Assembly (NCBI GenBank): GCA_025450155.1
Contig: JANWIB010000093.1
Coordinates: 1-6,085 of the forward strand
Direction of reading: 5' to 3'
Source: Sphingobacteriaceae bacterium
GTDB lineage: Bacteria; Bacteroidota; Bacteroidia; Sphingobacteriales; Sphingobacteriaceae
Length of the DNA: 6,085 nucleotides
How positions within the stretch are numbered: the stretch's first letter is position 1; every line of letters begins with the position of its first letter. Shown one piece after another: positions 1-6,085 of the stretch. A program made the position numbers and the translations under genes. The notes under the pieces were generated by a model. The model was not told where the DNA came from, did not search any database, and worked only from the letters and a program-made list of their open reading frames with translations.

Positions 1-10
1 TACAGCTTAA

Positions 11-3000
11 ATGGAAAGCAATAAAAAATACTGGAAGGGTCTAGAAGAGCTTAAAAACACTCCGGAATTTGTTGAAAAAAATAAAAACGAATTTGCGGAA
101 TCGCTTCCAATGGAGGAAGTGCTTAATGAAGCGGGTTTGAGTACTGTAGCTCCACGTAGAGACTTTTTGAAGGCTTTAGGTTTTGGTTTGGGTGCGGTTA
201 CACTTGCTGCCTGCGAGCGTGCTCCCGTTCATAAGTCTATTCCATATCTTGTAAAGCCGGAAGAAGTTGTTCCAGGCATTCCCAACTATTATGTCTCAAG
301 TTTTAATGGCCATAGCGTTTTAGTAAAAACACGCGAAGGTCGGCCAATTAAAATTGAGGGAAATCCAAACTGCGTTTTAGGCAAAGGCAGTTTAGATGCG
401 GTAGGCCAGGCTTCTATTTTAGAGCTTTATGATGTATCTAAATTAAAAACTCCTAAGTTGAATAATGAATCAGCTTCATGGCCTGCTGTAGATTCATTTG
501 TAAAAAGCGAATTGAATAAAGTGCAGGCATCGGGTAAGAAAATACGTATTGTAGCATCAACCATTAATAGCCCCTCAACCAAAGCCGTTATTGCTGATTT
601 TGCTGCTAAATACCCTGCCACCAAACTGATTCAGTCGGATGCGGTTTCTTATACAGGAATTGTAAAAGCAAACGAGAATAGCTTTGGTAAAGCCGTTTTG
701 CCACATTATTCTTTTGACAAAGCGGATGTTATTGTAAGTTTCGGAGCAGATTTTCTGGGTACATGGATTTCTCCTTTAGAGTTTAACCGCCAGTATGTAG
801 CAAATCGAGGCATCAAATCTCTTAAAAATAACAAGATGTCTCGTCATATTCAGTTTGAAGCAGGAATGTCTTTAACTGGAATGAATGCTGATGCAAGAAT
901 TGCTTTAAAACCATCAGAAGAAGGGTCAGCTTTAATTATTTTATACCGTGCTTTAGGCGGCACAGCTTTAGTGGGTGCTAAAAAGCTATCTTTAAAAGCC
1001 GAGAATGCTATCGCATTAGCTGCAAAAGAACTTTTAGCAGCAAAAGGAAAAGCCCTTGTTGTTTCCGGCTCTAATGATGTTTCTATACAAATACTCGTAA
1101 ATGCCATTAATTCCTTACTCGGTAGTTACGGAACCACTATTGATTTAGACAATCCATCGTATCAGTATGCGGGCAACGATGCCGAATTTGTTGATTTCAT
1201 AAACGAATTGAAGCGTGGCGAAGTAGGAGCTGTTTTTTTCTTAAATAGTAATCCTGCTTATGATTATAAGCATGTAAAAGAATTTTCGGATGCCTTGTCT
1301 AAAGTAAGTTTAAAAGTTTCTTTTGCAGATCGTATAGATGAAACGGCTTCTTTATGCAATGTTATCGCTCCAAATCTTCACTATTTGGAATCATGGTCTG
1401 ATGCTAATCCTGTAGCGGGATATTATACCATTGTTCAGCCAACAATCAATCCGGTTTATAATGGCCGTTCTGCAGAGCAAGGATTGTTAATCTGGTCAGA
1501 TAATCCTGTTAAAGATTACTATGCCTACGTAAAAAATAATTGGGAGAAAAGTATTCTTCCGGCAGCAGGTAAAACCTGGAAAGAGTTGTTACAAACAGGT
1601 TCTGTATCTACAGGAGCTAAACCTGCTGGTGCCTATACTTTTTCCCGTGATTTGAATACCGTAGCTCAAACTATAATCAATGCCAGCCAAGTTTTGGCTC
1701 GTGGTGGTAATGAAACTAATGAGAAGATTGATGCATATGGTGCCCAATCTATCAACGTGGAACTTCATTTATATCAGTCAGTAGCTTTACGTGATGGTAA
1801 ATATGCAAACAATGCCTGGTTGCAGGAACTTCCGGACCCGGTATCAAAAGTAACGTGGGACAATTATATCGCCATTAATCCAAAACATGCAGAAAAATTA
1901 GGTATTGCAGAATTTGACCTATTAGAAATCAAAACCGGTAAGCATTCAATTACACTTCCGGCATTATTCCAACCGGGTCAGGCCATAGGAAGTGTTTCTG
2001 TCGCTTTAGGATATGGACGTTCAAAAGCCGGCAAAGCAGGAAATGAAGTTGGTAAAAATGCTTATCCATTAATCAATTATGCCAATGGAACCTTCCAAAC
2101 GGTGACTACTGCTGTTATCAGCAAGACAGGAGGAAAGTACGAGTTGGCCCAGACTCAAACGCACCATTCTTACGAGGGACGTAACATTATTCGGGAAACA
2201 ACCTTTAACGAGTATAAGAAAGATCCTTACGCAGGAACTGGAAAATCTCATGGCGAGCATAAATCTTACGATTTATGGCCAGAACATAAGCAACCCGGAC
2301 ATAGTTGGGTAATGGCAATAGATTTAAATGCGTGTACGGGCTGTGGTGCTTGTATTGTGGCATGTAAGGTGGAGAACAACGTTCCGGTTGTAGGCCGTGA
2401 CGAAGTTCGTCGTCGTCGTGAAATGCATTGGTTACGCATTGACCGTTATTATACCTTTAATGAAAGTGGAAAAGGAATAACAGAAGAAAACGAGATTAGG
2501 GGCTTAGCGGATATGGAAGATGTTTCTGTTGTTAATCAGCCCATGCTGTGTCAACACTGCGATCATGCTCCTTGCGAAACTGTTTGCCCCGTGCTTGCCA
2601 CTGTACACTCTTCGGAGGGATTGAACATGATGGCGTATAATCGTTGCATCGGTACACGCTACTGTGCAAACAACTGTCCATATAAAGTACGTCGGTTTAA
2701 CTGGTTTAACTACTGGAACGATTCCCGTTTTGATAACTATATGAATAACGAGTTTACCCAGTTAGTATTAAATCCGGATGTGACTACCCGATTCCGTGGA
2801 GTGATGGAAAAATGCTCTCTTTGTGTGCAACGTATTCAGGCAGGTAAACTACAAGCTAAAACCGAAAAGCGGCCTTTGCGTGACTTAGAAATTCAGACAG
2901 CGTGTCAGCAAACCTGTCCTACCAATGCGATTATCTTTGGCGATTTGAATGATCCCAACTCTGAAGTCAGCAAAGCGTTAAGCAATGAACGTACCTATTA

Positions 3001-3064
3001 TGTACTTGAAGAAATAAATACCAAGCCCGGGGTGGGTTATCAAACAAAAGTTAGAAATGTATAG
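11..3064 (+). CDS. actB: ActB, fused molybdopterin-oxidoreductase-like / Fe-S subunit of alternative complex III
   Basis: This is the periplasmic electron-transfer subunit of the quinol-oxidising alternative complex III, 1017 residues long. Residues 1-68 form an extended Tat targeting region: a hydrophilic lead (KYWKGLEEL, TPEF), then RRDFLK at 49-54, a hydrophobic stretch and LAAC ending at Cys68. Residues of about 75-740 resemble the molybdopterin oxidoreductase fold (GNP at 118-120, GQAS at 132-135, and a C-terminal dinucleotide-binding-like part at about 616-705). They contain only Cys68, Cys121 and Cys449, so the usual N-terminal Fe-S motif is absent and the domain is probably cofactor-free. 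Residues of about 765-1000 are a four-cluster ferredoxin-like domain: Cys775/778/781/785, Cys847/850/855/859, Cys879/885/889 and Cys935/938/965/969. The third motif has Thr882 where a Cys is normal, which predicts one [3Fe-4S] cluster. The ATG at 11 is chosen because it gives the complete Tat lead. In family terms, the fusion of both domains in one chain is typical of ActB. The identification is firm. Confidence 0.96.
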   Translation: MESNKKYWKGLEELKNTPEFVEKNKNEFAESLPMEEVLNEAGLSTVAPRRDFLKALGFGLGAVTLAACERAPVHKSIPYLVKPEEVVPGIPNYYVSSFNGHSVLVKTREGRPIKIEGNPNCVLGKGSLDAVGQASILELYDVSKLKTPKLNNESASWPAVDSFVKSELNKVQASGKKIRIVASTINSPSTKAVIADFAAKYPATKLIQSDAVSYTGIVKANENSFGKAVLPHYSFDKADVIVSFGADFLGTWISPLEFNRQYVANRGIKSLKNNKMSRHIQFEAGMSLTGMNADARIALKPSEEGSALIILYRALGGTALVGAKKLSLKAENAIALAAKELLAAKGKALVVSGSNDVSIQILVNAINSLLGSYGTTIDLDNPSYQYAGNDAEFVDFINELKRGEVGAVFFLNSNPAYDYKHVKEFSDALSKVSLKVSFADRIDETASLCNVIAPNLHYLESWSDANPVAGYYTIVQPTINPVYNGRSAEQGLLIWSDNPVKDYYAYVKNNWEKSILPAAGKTWKELLQTGSVSTGAKPAGAYTFSRDLNTVAQTIINASQVLARGGNETNEKIDAYGAQSINVELHLYQSVALRDGKYANNAWLQELPDPVSKVTWDNYIAINPKHAEKLGIAEFDLLEIKTGKHSITLPALFQPGQAIGSVSVALGYGRSKAGKAGNEVGKNAYPLINYANGTFQTVTTAVISKTGGKYELAQTQTHHSYEGRNIIRETTFNEYKKDPYAGTGKSHGEHKSYDLWPEHKQPGHSWVMAIDLNACTGCGACIVACKVENNVPVVGRDEVRRRREMHWLRIDRYYTFNESGKGITEENEIRGLADMEDVSVVNQPMLCQHCDHAPCETVCPVLATVHSSEGLNMMAYNRCIGTRYCANNCPYKVRRFNWFNYWNDSRFDNYMNNEFTQLVLNPDVTTRFRGVMEKCSLCVQRIQAGKLQAKTEKRPLRDLEIQTACQQTCPTNAIIFGDLNDPNSEVSKALSNERTYYVLEEINTKPGVGYQTKVRNV
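155..214 (+). other. Tat signal core of ActB with lipobox-like end
   Basis: These codons encode residues 49-68 of ActB: the twin-arginine motif RRDFLK, a hydrophobic run (ALGFGLGAVT) and LAAC. The motif shows that the preprotein is exported folded, with its Fe-S clusters already inserted, through the Tat pathway. The 48-residue hydrophilic lead before the arginines is unusually long for a signal peptide. It matches the extended Tat translocation domain described for MoCo/4Fe-4S-type proteins. Lipidation of Cys68 is an inference from the lipobox. Confidence 0.85.
2333..2920 (+). other. Four Fe-S cluster motifs of ActB
   Basis: This stretch encodes the four cysteine groups of the ferredoxin-like domain: CTGCGACIVAC (775-785), CQHCDHAPCETVC (847-859), CIGTRYCANNC (879-889), and the pair CSLC (935-938) with CQQTC (965-969). 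Fifteen cysteines are present where sixteen would be needed for four [4Fe-4S] clusters. The missing one is replaced by Thr882, which fits the three [4Fe-4S] plus one [3Fe-4S] set known for ACIII. Confidence 0.88.
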
Positions 3065-3094
3065 GCTTTTTATTTCATTATAGAATTTTAAAAT

Positions 3095-4567
3095 ATGTCA
3101 GCACATAACGAATCAATACTCAGAGAGCCTTTAATAACTGGTGAGAATATTACCTATTCAAAAATAACCGATGATATTTTAGCTCCGGTAGAAAACAAAC
3201 CTAACAAAGCATGGTGGATCGGATTCACTGTTGCTGCCCTTTTTGCTTTGCTTTGGGTGGTGAGTATTAGTTATACATTTTGGACAGGGTTAGGTGCCTG
3301 GGGATTAAATAAAACCGTTGGATGGGCATGGGACATTACCGGATTCGTTTGGTGGGTAGGTATTGGTCACGCTGGAACTCTGATTTCTGCCGTGTTATTA
3401 CTTTTTCGTCAAAATTGGAGAAACTCGATTAATCGTTCTGCTGAAGCGATGACCATATTTGCCGTTATCTGTGCCGCTACCTATATTTTAGCCCACCTTG
3501 GTAGAGTCTGGCTAGCCTATTGGTGTTTTCCGTTACCTAATCAATTTGGTTCGCTTTGGGTTAATTTTAACTCACCACTTATTTGGGATGTTTTTGCCAT
3601 CTCTACGTATTTTTCCGTATCACTTGTTTTTTGGTATACAGGTTTATTGCCTGATATTGCTACTGTTCGCGATCGGGCCGCAGGCTTACGTCGCCGCATC
3701 TATTCCGTTCTTTCATTCGGATGGAATGGTTCTGTAAAAACCTGGCAACGTTTTGAGGCTGTGTCCCTGATACTTGCAGGTGTATCAACACCTCTGGTAC
3801 TTTCTGTACACACCATTGTATCTTTCGATTTTGCTACGTCTTTGGAACCCGGATGGCATACTACTATTTTCCCTCCTTATTTTGTTGCCGGTGCAATTTT
3901 CTCTGGATTTGCCATGGTTCAAACCTTGTTATTAATAGCAAGGAAAGTAATGAAGTGTGAAAACTACATTACCATGTTCCATATTGAGTCCATGAATAAA
4001 GTTATTATCGTTACAGGCTCAATCGTAGGAGTTGCTTACCTAACAGAATTATTTATTGCATGGTATTCCGGCGTGGAATATGAACAATATGCCTTCTTAA
4101 ATCGTGTAAGTGGTCCCTATTGGTGGGCTTACTGGACGATGATGACATGTAATGTAATTTCTCCGCAACTTTTTTGGTTTAAAAAAATTCGTACCAGCGT
4201 TATGGCATCGTGGATTCTTTCTATCGTGGTAAACATTGGTATGTGGTTTGAACGTTTTGTTATCATCGTTACTTCACTTCACCGCGATTACCTTCCTTCC
4301 AGCTGGGTCATGTTTTATCCTTCGGTGGTGGATGTTTGTTTGTTTATCGGATCAATAGGGGTATTTTTTACACTATTTTTATTATTCTTAAGGGTTCTTC
4401 CTGGTATTGCTATAGCGGAAGTAAAACTCATTCTGAAGAGTTCCAGTCATCAAGAGAAGCAAAAATTAATTCGGGAACAAAAAGTTGATACGGAGCACGC
4501 TGAATTTTATCAAAAATCATTAATTAAATACGATAGTGTTTCACAACCAGAATATGTAAATGCTTAG
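3095..4567 (+). CDS. actC: ActC, NrfD/PsrC-family quinol-binding membrane subunit of alternative complex III
   Basis: This 490-residue integral membrane protein is the partner of the ActB Fe-S domain and the expected menaquinol oxidation site. About ten hydrophobic helices can be seen, near residues 39-63, 78-104, 118-142, 160-186, 220-245, 258-283, 301-325, 341-362, 369-393 and 411-433. They are preceded by a hydrophilic N-terminus and followed by a charged tail of about 55 residues. Polar residues within or beside helices are typical of this family: His92 in GIGHAGTLISA, His134 and Arg137 in AHLGRVW, Asp165, His239 in SVHTIVSFDFA, Glu318, and Glu386-Arg387. Which of them bind quinol cannot be decided from sequence alone. 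The gene starts 30 bases after actB and ends three bases before actD, so it is almost certainly cotranscribed with both. NrfD-type proteins also occur in polysulfide and nitrite reductases, but the actB-D-E-F context fixes this one as ActC. Confidence 0.95.
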   Translation: MSAHNESILREPLITGENITYSKITDDILAPVENKPNKAWWIGFTVAALFALLWVVSISYTFWTGLGAWGLNKTVGWAWDITGFVWWVGIGHAGTLISAVLLLFRQNWRNSINRSAEAMTIFAVICAATYILAHLGRVWLAYWCFPLPNQFGSLWVNFNSPLIWDVFAISTYFSVSLVFWYTGLLPDIATVRDRAAGLRRRIYSVLSFGWNGSVKTWQRFEAVSLILAGVSTPLVLSVHTIVSFDFATSLEPGWHTTIFPPYFVAGAIFSGFAMVQTLLLIARKVMKCENYITMFHIESMNKVIIVTGSIVGVAYLTELFIAWYSGVEYEQYAFLNRVSGPYWWAYWTMMTCNVISPQLFWFKKIRTSVMASWILSIVVNIGMWFERFVIIVTSLHRDYLPSSWVMFYPSVVDVCLFIGSIGVFFTLFLLFLRVLPGIAIAEVKLILKSSSHQEKQKLIREQKVDTEHAEFYQKSLIKYDSVSQPEYVNA

Positions 4568-4570
4568 GCA

Positions 4571-5107
4571 ATGAGTAACACCAACTATATTTTAGGACAT
4601 TTTGAAAATCCTGATGATTTAATGCATGGGATTGAAAAGTTGCAAGAGAATAACATCGGTATATATGATGTTTTCACTCCCATGCCAATTCATGGTATTG
4701 AAGCTAAATTGGGCATAAAGCGTTCTCGTTTGCCTATTGCAGCATTCTGCTTTGGACTTGTGGGCACACTTACGGCTTTCTCTATGGTTTATTATATGTT
4801 GGTTTATGACTGGCCCATGAATGTTGGCGGTAAACCTGCATTTGCAATGCCGGATTTTGTGCCGATTATGTTTGAGTTAACGGTGTTGTTTGGCGCTTTT
4901 GGAATGGTTTTTACATTTTTCTATGCCAATCATCTTTTCCCCGGACGTGCCCCCAGAGTAATGGATATGAGAGCAACGAATGATCGGTTTGTTATTGCCA
5001 TTGATATTCAATCAAATCCATACCCGGAAAAAATTGATAATTTGTTAAAAGAGTCTGGTGCTGTAGAAGTTAAGCACAACGATAGAAAATATGTTAGTTA
5101 TGAATAA
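4571..5107 (+). CDS. actD: ActD, two-helix membrane subunit of alternative complex III (DUF3341 type)
   Basis: This is a small membrane subunit of 178 residues. It has a soluble N-terminal part (residues 1-52, beginning with a short beta/alpha pattern, YILGHFENPDDLMHGIEKL), two transmembrane helices at about 54-78 and 95-120, and a soluble C-terminal part (about 125-178). The segment YDVFTPMPIHGIEAKLGIKRSRLP at about 32-55, just ahead of helix 1, is the most recognisable part of this family; it holds Pro37, Pro39 and His41. No haem-binding, Fe-S or catalytic motif is present. In known complexes ActD is a structural subunit packed beside the NrfD-type proteins, and its exact role is not established. 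The ATG follows the actC stop after three bases. Its last bases overlap the start of actE, which suggests translational coupling. Assignment rests on the family pattern plus its fixed place between actC and actE. Confidence 0.93.
   Translation: MSNTNYILGHFENPDDLMHGIEKLQENNIGIYDVFTPMPIHGIEAKLGIKRSRLPIAAFCFGLVGTLTAFSMVYYMLVYDWPMNVGGKPAFAMPDFVPIMFELTVLFGAFGMVFTFFYANHLFPGRAPRVMDMRATNDRFVIAIDIQSNPYPEKIDNLLKESGAVEVKHNDRKYVSYE
5091..5107 (+). promoter_or_regulatory. actD/actE overlap, probable translational coupling
   Basis: The end of actD and the start of actE overlap. ATG codons at 5091 and 5100 are both in the actE frame, and the actD stop TAA lies at 5105-5107. The overlap is 8 bases with the preferred start and 17 with the other. 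No Shine-Dalgarno-like sequence precedes either ATG, so ribosomes ending actD translation may feed actE initiation. Confidence 0.55.
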
Positions 5108-5693
5108 GTTCAGGATATTAAGTGCTGCATTATTAACGGTTACTGCAGGTGCTGTAATTTCTTCCTGTGGAGATAAAAGAAAGCCTGGAATGGAGTATGC
5201 AAGAAATATGTATGATCCAATAGCATACAATTACGATCAGCCAAACAGAAACTTTGCTAACGGACAAACAGCCCAGACTCCTCCTGCGGGTACAAACCCT
5301 GTTGGGTATGATAAAATAATGGATGATTATCCAAATACTTCTGAAGGTTTGGCTGCAGCTGAAGCCAGCTTGAAAAATCCACTTTCGCTTACTAAAATAA
5401 ATTTACAAGAAGGACGGGCTTTGTATATAACCATGTGTTCTCATTGTCACGGAGAAAAGGGACAAGGCGATGGAGCTATCATTAAAAATGAGAAATTTCC
5501 AGCACCACCTTCTTATTCTACCGGAAATTCTTCTCGTGGTGGTGCTATGAAAGACCTTACAGATGGTAGAATTTTCCATACCATTACTTATGGGTTAAAT
5601 CTTATGGGGTCGCATCGTTCTCAGCTTAATCCGACAGAAAGATGGAAAATTGTAATGTATGTGCATCAATTGCAAAAGCACGATAGTAAATAG
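5100..5693 (+). CDS. actE: ActE, lipoprotein monohaem cytochrome c subunit of alternative complex III
   Basis: This is a periplasmic, membrane-anchored c-type cytochrome of 197 residues from the chosen start. The N-terminus (MNKFRILSAALLTV) and the lipobox ISSC at 20-23 make a clear signal peptidase II signal, so Cys23 should be lipidated after cleavage. Residues of about 24-95 are a linker rich in Asn, Tyr, Pro and Gln. A class I cytochrome c domain fills about 96-197: CSHCH at 113-117 binds one haem, with His117 as the proximal ligand. Met169 in GLNLMGSH is the likely distal ligand, and the domain ends in the usual amphipathic helix (TERWKIVMYVHQL). Within ACIII it would take electrons from the ActA haems and pass them to an oxidase. 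An in-frame ATG at 5091 would add MLV. The ATG at 5100 is preferred because it places the lysine of the signal peptide near the N-terminus, but no ribosome binding site decides between them. Confidence 0.93.
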   Translation: MNKFRILSAALLTVTAGAVISSCGDKRKPGMEYARNMYDPIAYNYDQPNRNFANGQTAQTPPAGTNPVGYDKIMDDYPNTSEGLAAAEASLKNPLSLTKINLQEGRALYITMCSHCHGEKGQGDGAIIKNEKFPAPPSYSTGNSSRGGAMKDLTDGRIFHTITYGLNLMGSHRSQLNPTERWKIVMYVHQLQKHDSK

Positions 5694-5705
5694 GTATTAA
5701 AACAA

Positions 5706-6085
5706 ATGGGAACTCATAATCATAACTTTGGCGAACGATTTGAATTTTCAGGCAAAGCAAAGACCTGGAGTTTAATCGGAATAGTGATCGGTATTGCAGC
5801 TATTGCATTCGGTTTTTTAACTAATCATGCTGAACGTACTTTTGCCAATCTTTTATTAATGGCGTATTATTTTACCGGTGTTTGTGCCGCTGGCACTGTA
5901 TTTCTTGCGATACAGTTTGTGGCTCAGGCAGGGTGGTCTGCCGGTTTAATTCGTATTCCTCAGGCCTTCGCCAGATTACTGCCTATAGCGGCTATGTTAT
6001 TAATAATTATTTGTGCAGTCGGTTTATTTATGCATCAAACCATAATAGAAGAAGGTAAAGAAGTAGTAGCGCCTTATTTATATAA
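5706..6085 (+). CDS. actF: ActF, second NrfD-like membrane subunit of alternative complex III (3' end outside window)
   Basis: An open frame starts at ATG 5706 and runs off the window end after 126 codons plus two bases. It was read by hand, beginning MGTHNHNFGERFEFSGKAKT. Three hydrophobic helices are visible, at about residues 21-39, 47-72 and 91-109. The stretch from about 50 to 93 is typical of ActF, with LLMAYYFTGVCAAGTVFLA (50-68) followed by QAGWSAGLIRIPQAFARLLP (74-93). ActF is a membrane subunit related to ActC and packs against it. Family members run to roughly 400 residues or more with about ten helices, so about a quarter to a third is seen here. It begins 12 bases after actE, in the same operon. 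It has no redox-centre motif in the visible part. The start is supported by the short gap and the hydrophilic N-terminus; there is only a weak purine stretch (TAGG) some 13 bases upstream. Confidence 0.9.
   Translation, partial: MGTHNHNFGERFEFSGKAKTWSLIGIVIGIAAIAFGFLTNHAERTFANLLLMAYYFTGVCAAGTVFLAIQFVAQAGWSAGLIRIPQAFARLLPIAAMLLIIICAVGLFMHQTIIEEGKEVVAPYLY

Noticed and set aside
1..10. A stop codon TAA at 8-10, which could be the end of the expected upstream actA gene, directly touching the actB start.
   Set aside because: Only ten bases are visible. Another frame stops at 22-24, so the frame of the upstream gene cannot be decided. It is not reported as a feature.
850..1107. Minus-strand open frames within actB (also at 427-624 and 2069-2260) and across the actD/actE junction (5045-5230).
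   Set aside because: They are short, lie opposite well-supported coding sequence and show no recognisable domain or start signal.
2408..2419. Four CGT triplets in a row, resembling a microsatellite.
   Set aside because: They encode Arg800-803 of ActB, in a basic patch that looks like normal family sequence (DEVRRRREMHW), so the repeat is explained by the protein.
11..3064. ActB as the catalytic or Fe-S subunit of a polysulfide, thiosulfate, tetrathionate or formate enzyme.
   Set aside because: The catalytic-like domain lacks the usual Fe-S cysteines and is fused to the Fe-S domain, and the genes that follow are actC, D, E and F, which occur together only in alternative complex III.
3065..3094. 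The AT-rich actB-actC gap as a promoter or terminator.
   Set aside because: At 30 bases it has no stem-loop with a T run and no convincing Bacteroidota promoter pair; it reads as an ordinary intra-operon spacer.
3546..3737. A 63-codon open frame on the plus strand inside actC.
   Set aside because: It lies wholly within a strongly conserved membrane gene in another frame and resembles no known protein; it is a shadow.

Overview
The window is most of an alternative complex III (ACIII, act) operon. ACIII is the cytochrome bc1-independent quinol:electron-acceptor oxidoreductase. Every base belongs to, or lies between, tightly packed plus-strand act genes. The host is most likely a member of the Bacteroidota. 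The evidence is the gene order actB-actC-actD-actE-actF, the moderately AT-rich DNA (about 40% GC by eye), starts without clear Shine-Dalgarno sequences, and the overall style of the encoded proteins. A precise genus cannot be given from this sequence.

Layout: actB (11-3064) encodes a fused protein with a Tat signal, a molybdopterin-oxidoreductase-like domain that looks cofactor-free, and a C-terminal iron-sulfur domain. A 30-base gap separates it from actC (3095-4567), a 10-helix NrfD/PsrC-type membrane subunit. Three bases later comes actD (4571-5107), a small two-helix DUF3341 protein. It overlaps actE (5100-5693), a lipoprotein monohaem cytochrome c. Twelve bases later actF (5706 to the window end) begins; this is a second NrfD-like membrane subunit, cut off after 126 codons. 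The pentahaem subunit gene actA is expected just upstream, and the rest of actF and probably cytochrome oxidase genes just downstream, but neither is visible here.

Together the products would oxidise menaquinol at the membrane (ActC/ActF, with ActD). Electrons would pass through the four Fe-S clusters of ActB on the periplasmic face, then through the ActA haems to the haem of ActE, and on to a terminal oxidase. The details of ActB fit known ACIII complexes, including a Cys-to-Thr change in one cluster motif that predicts one [3Fe-4S] and three [4Fe-4S] clusters. No promoter, terminator, RNA gene, repeat array, mobile element or unknown system was found. This is a well-preserved core respiratory operon of a described type, and the findings below are modest.
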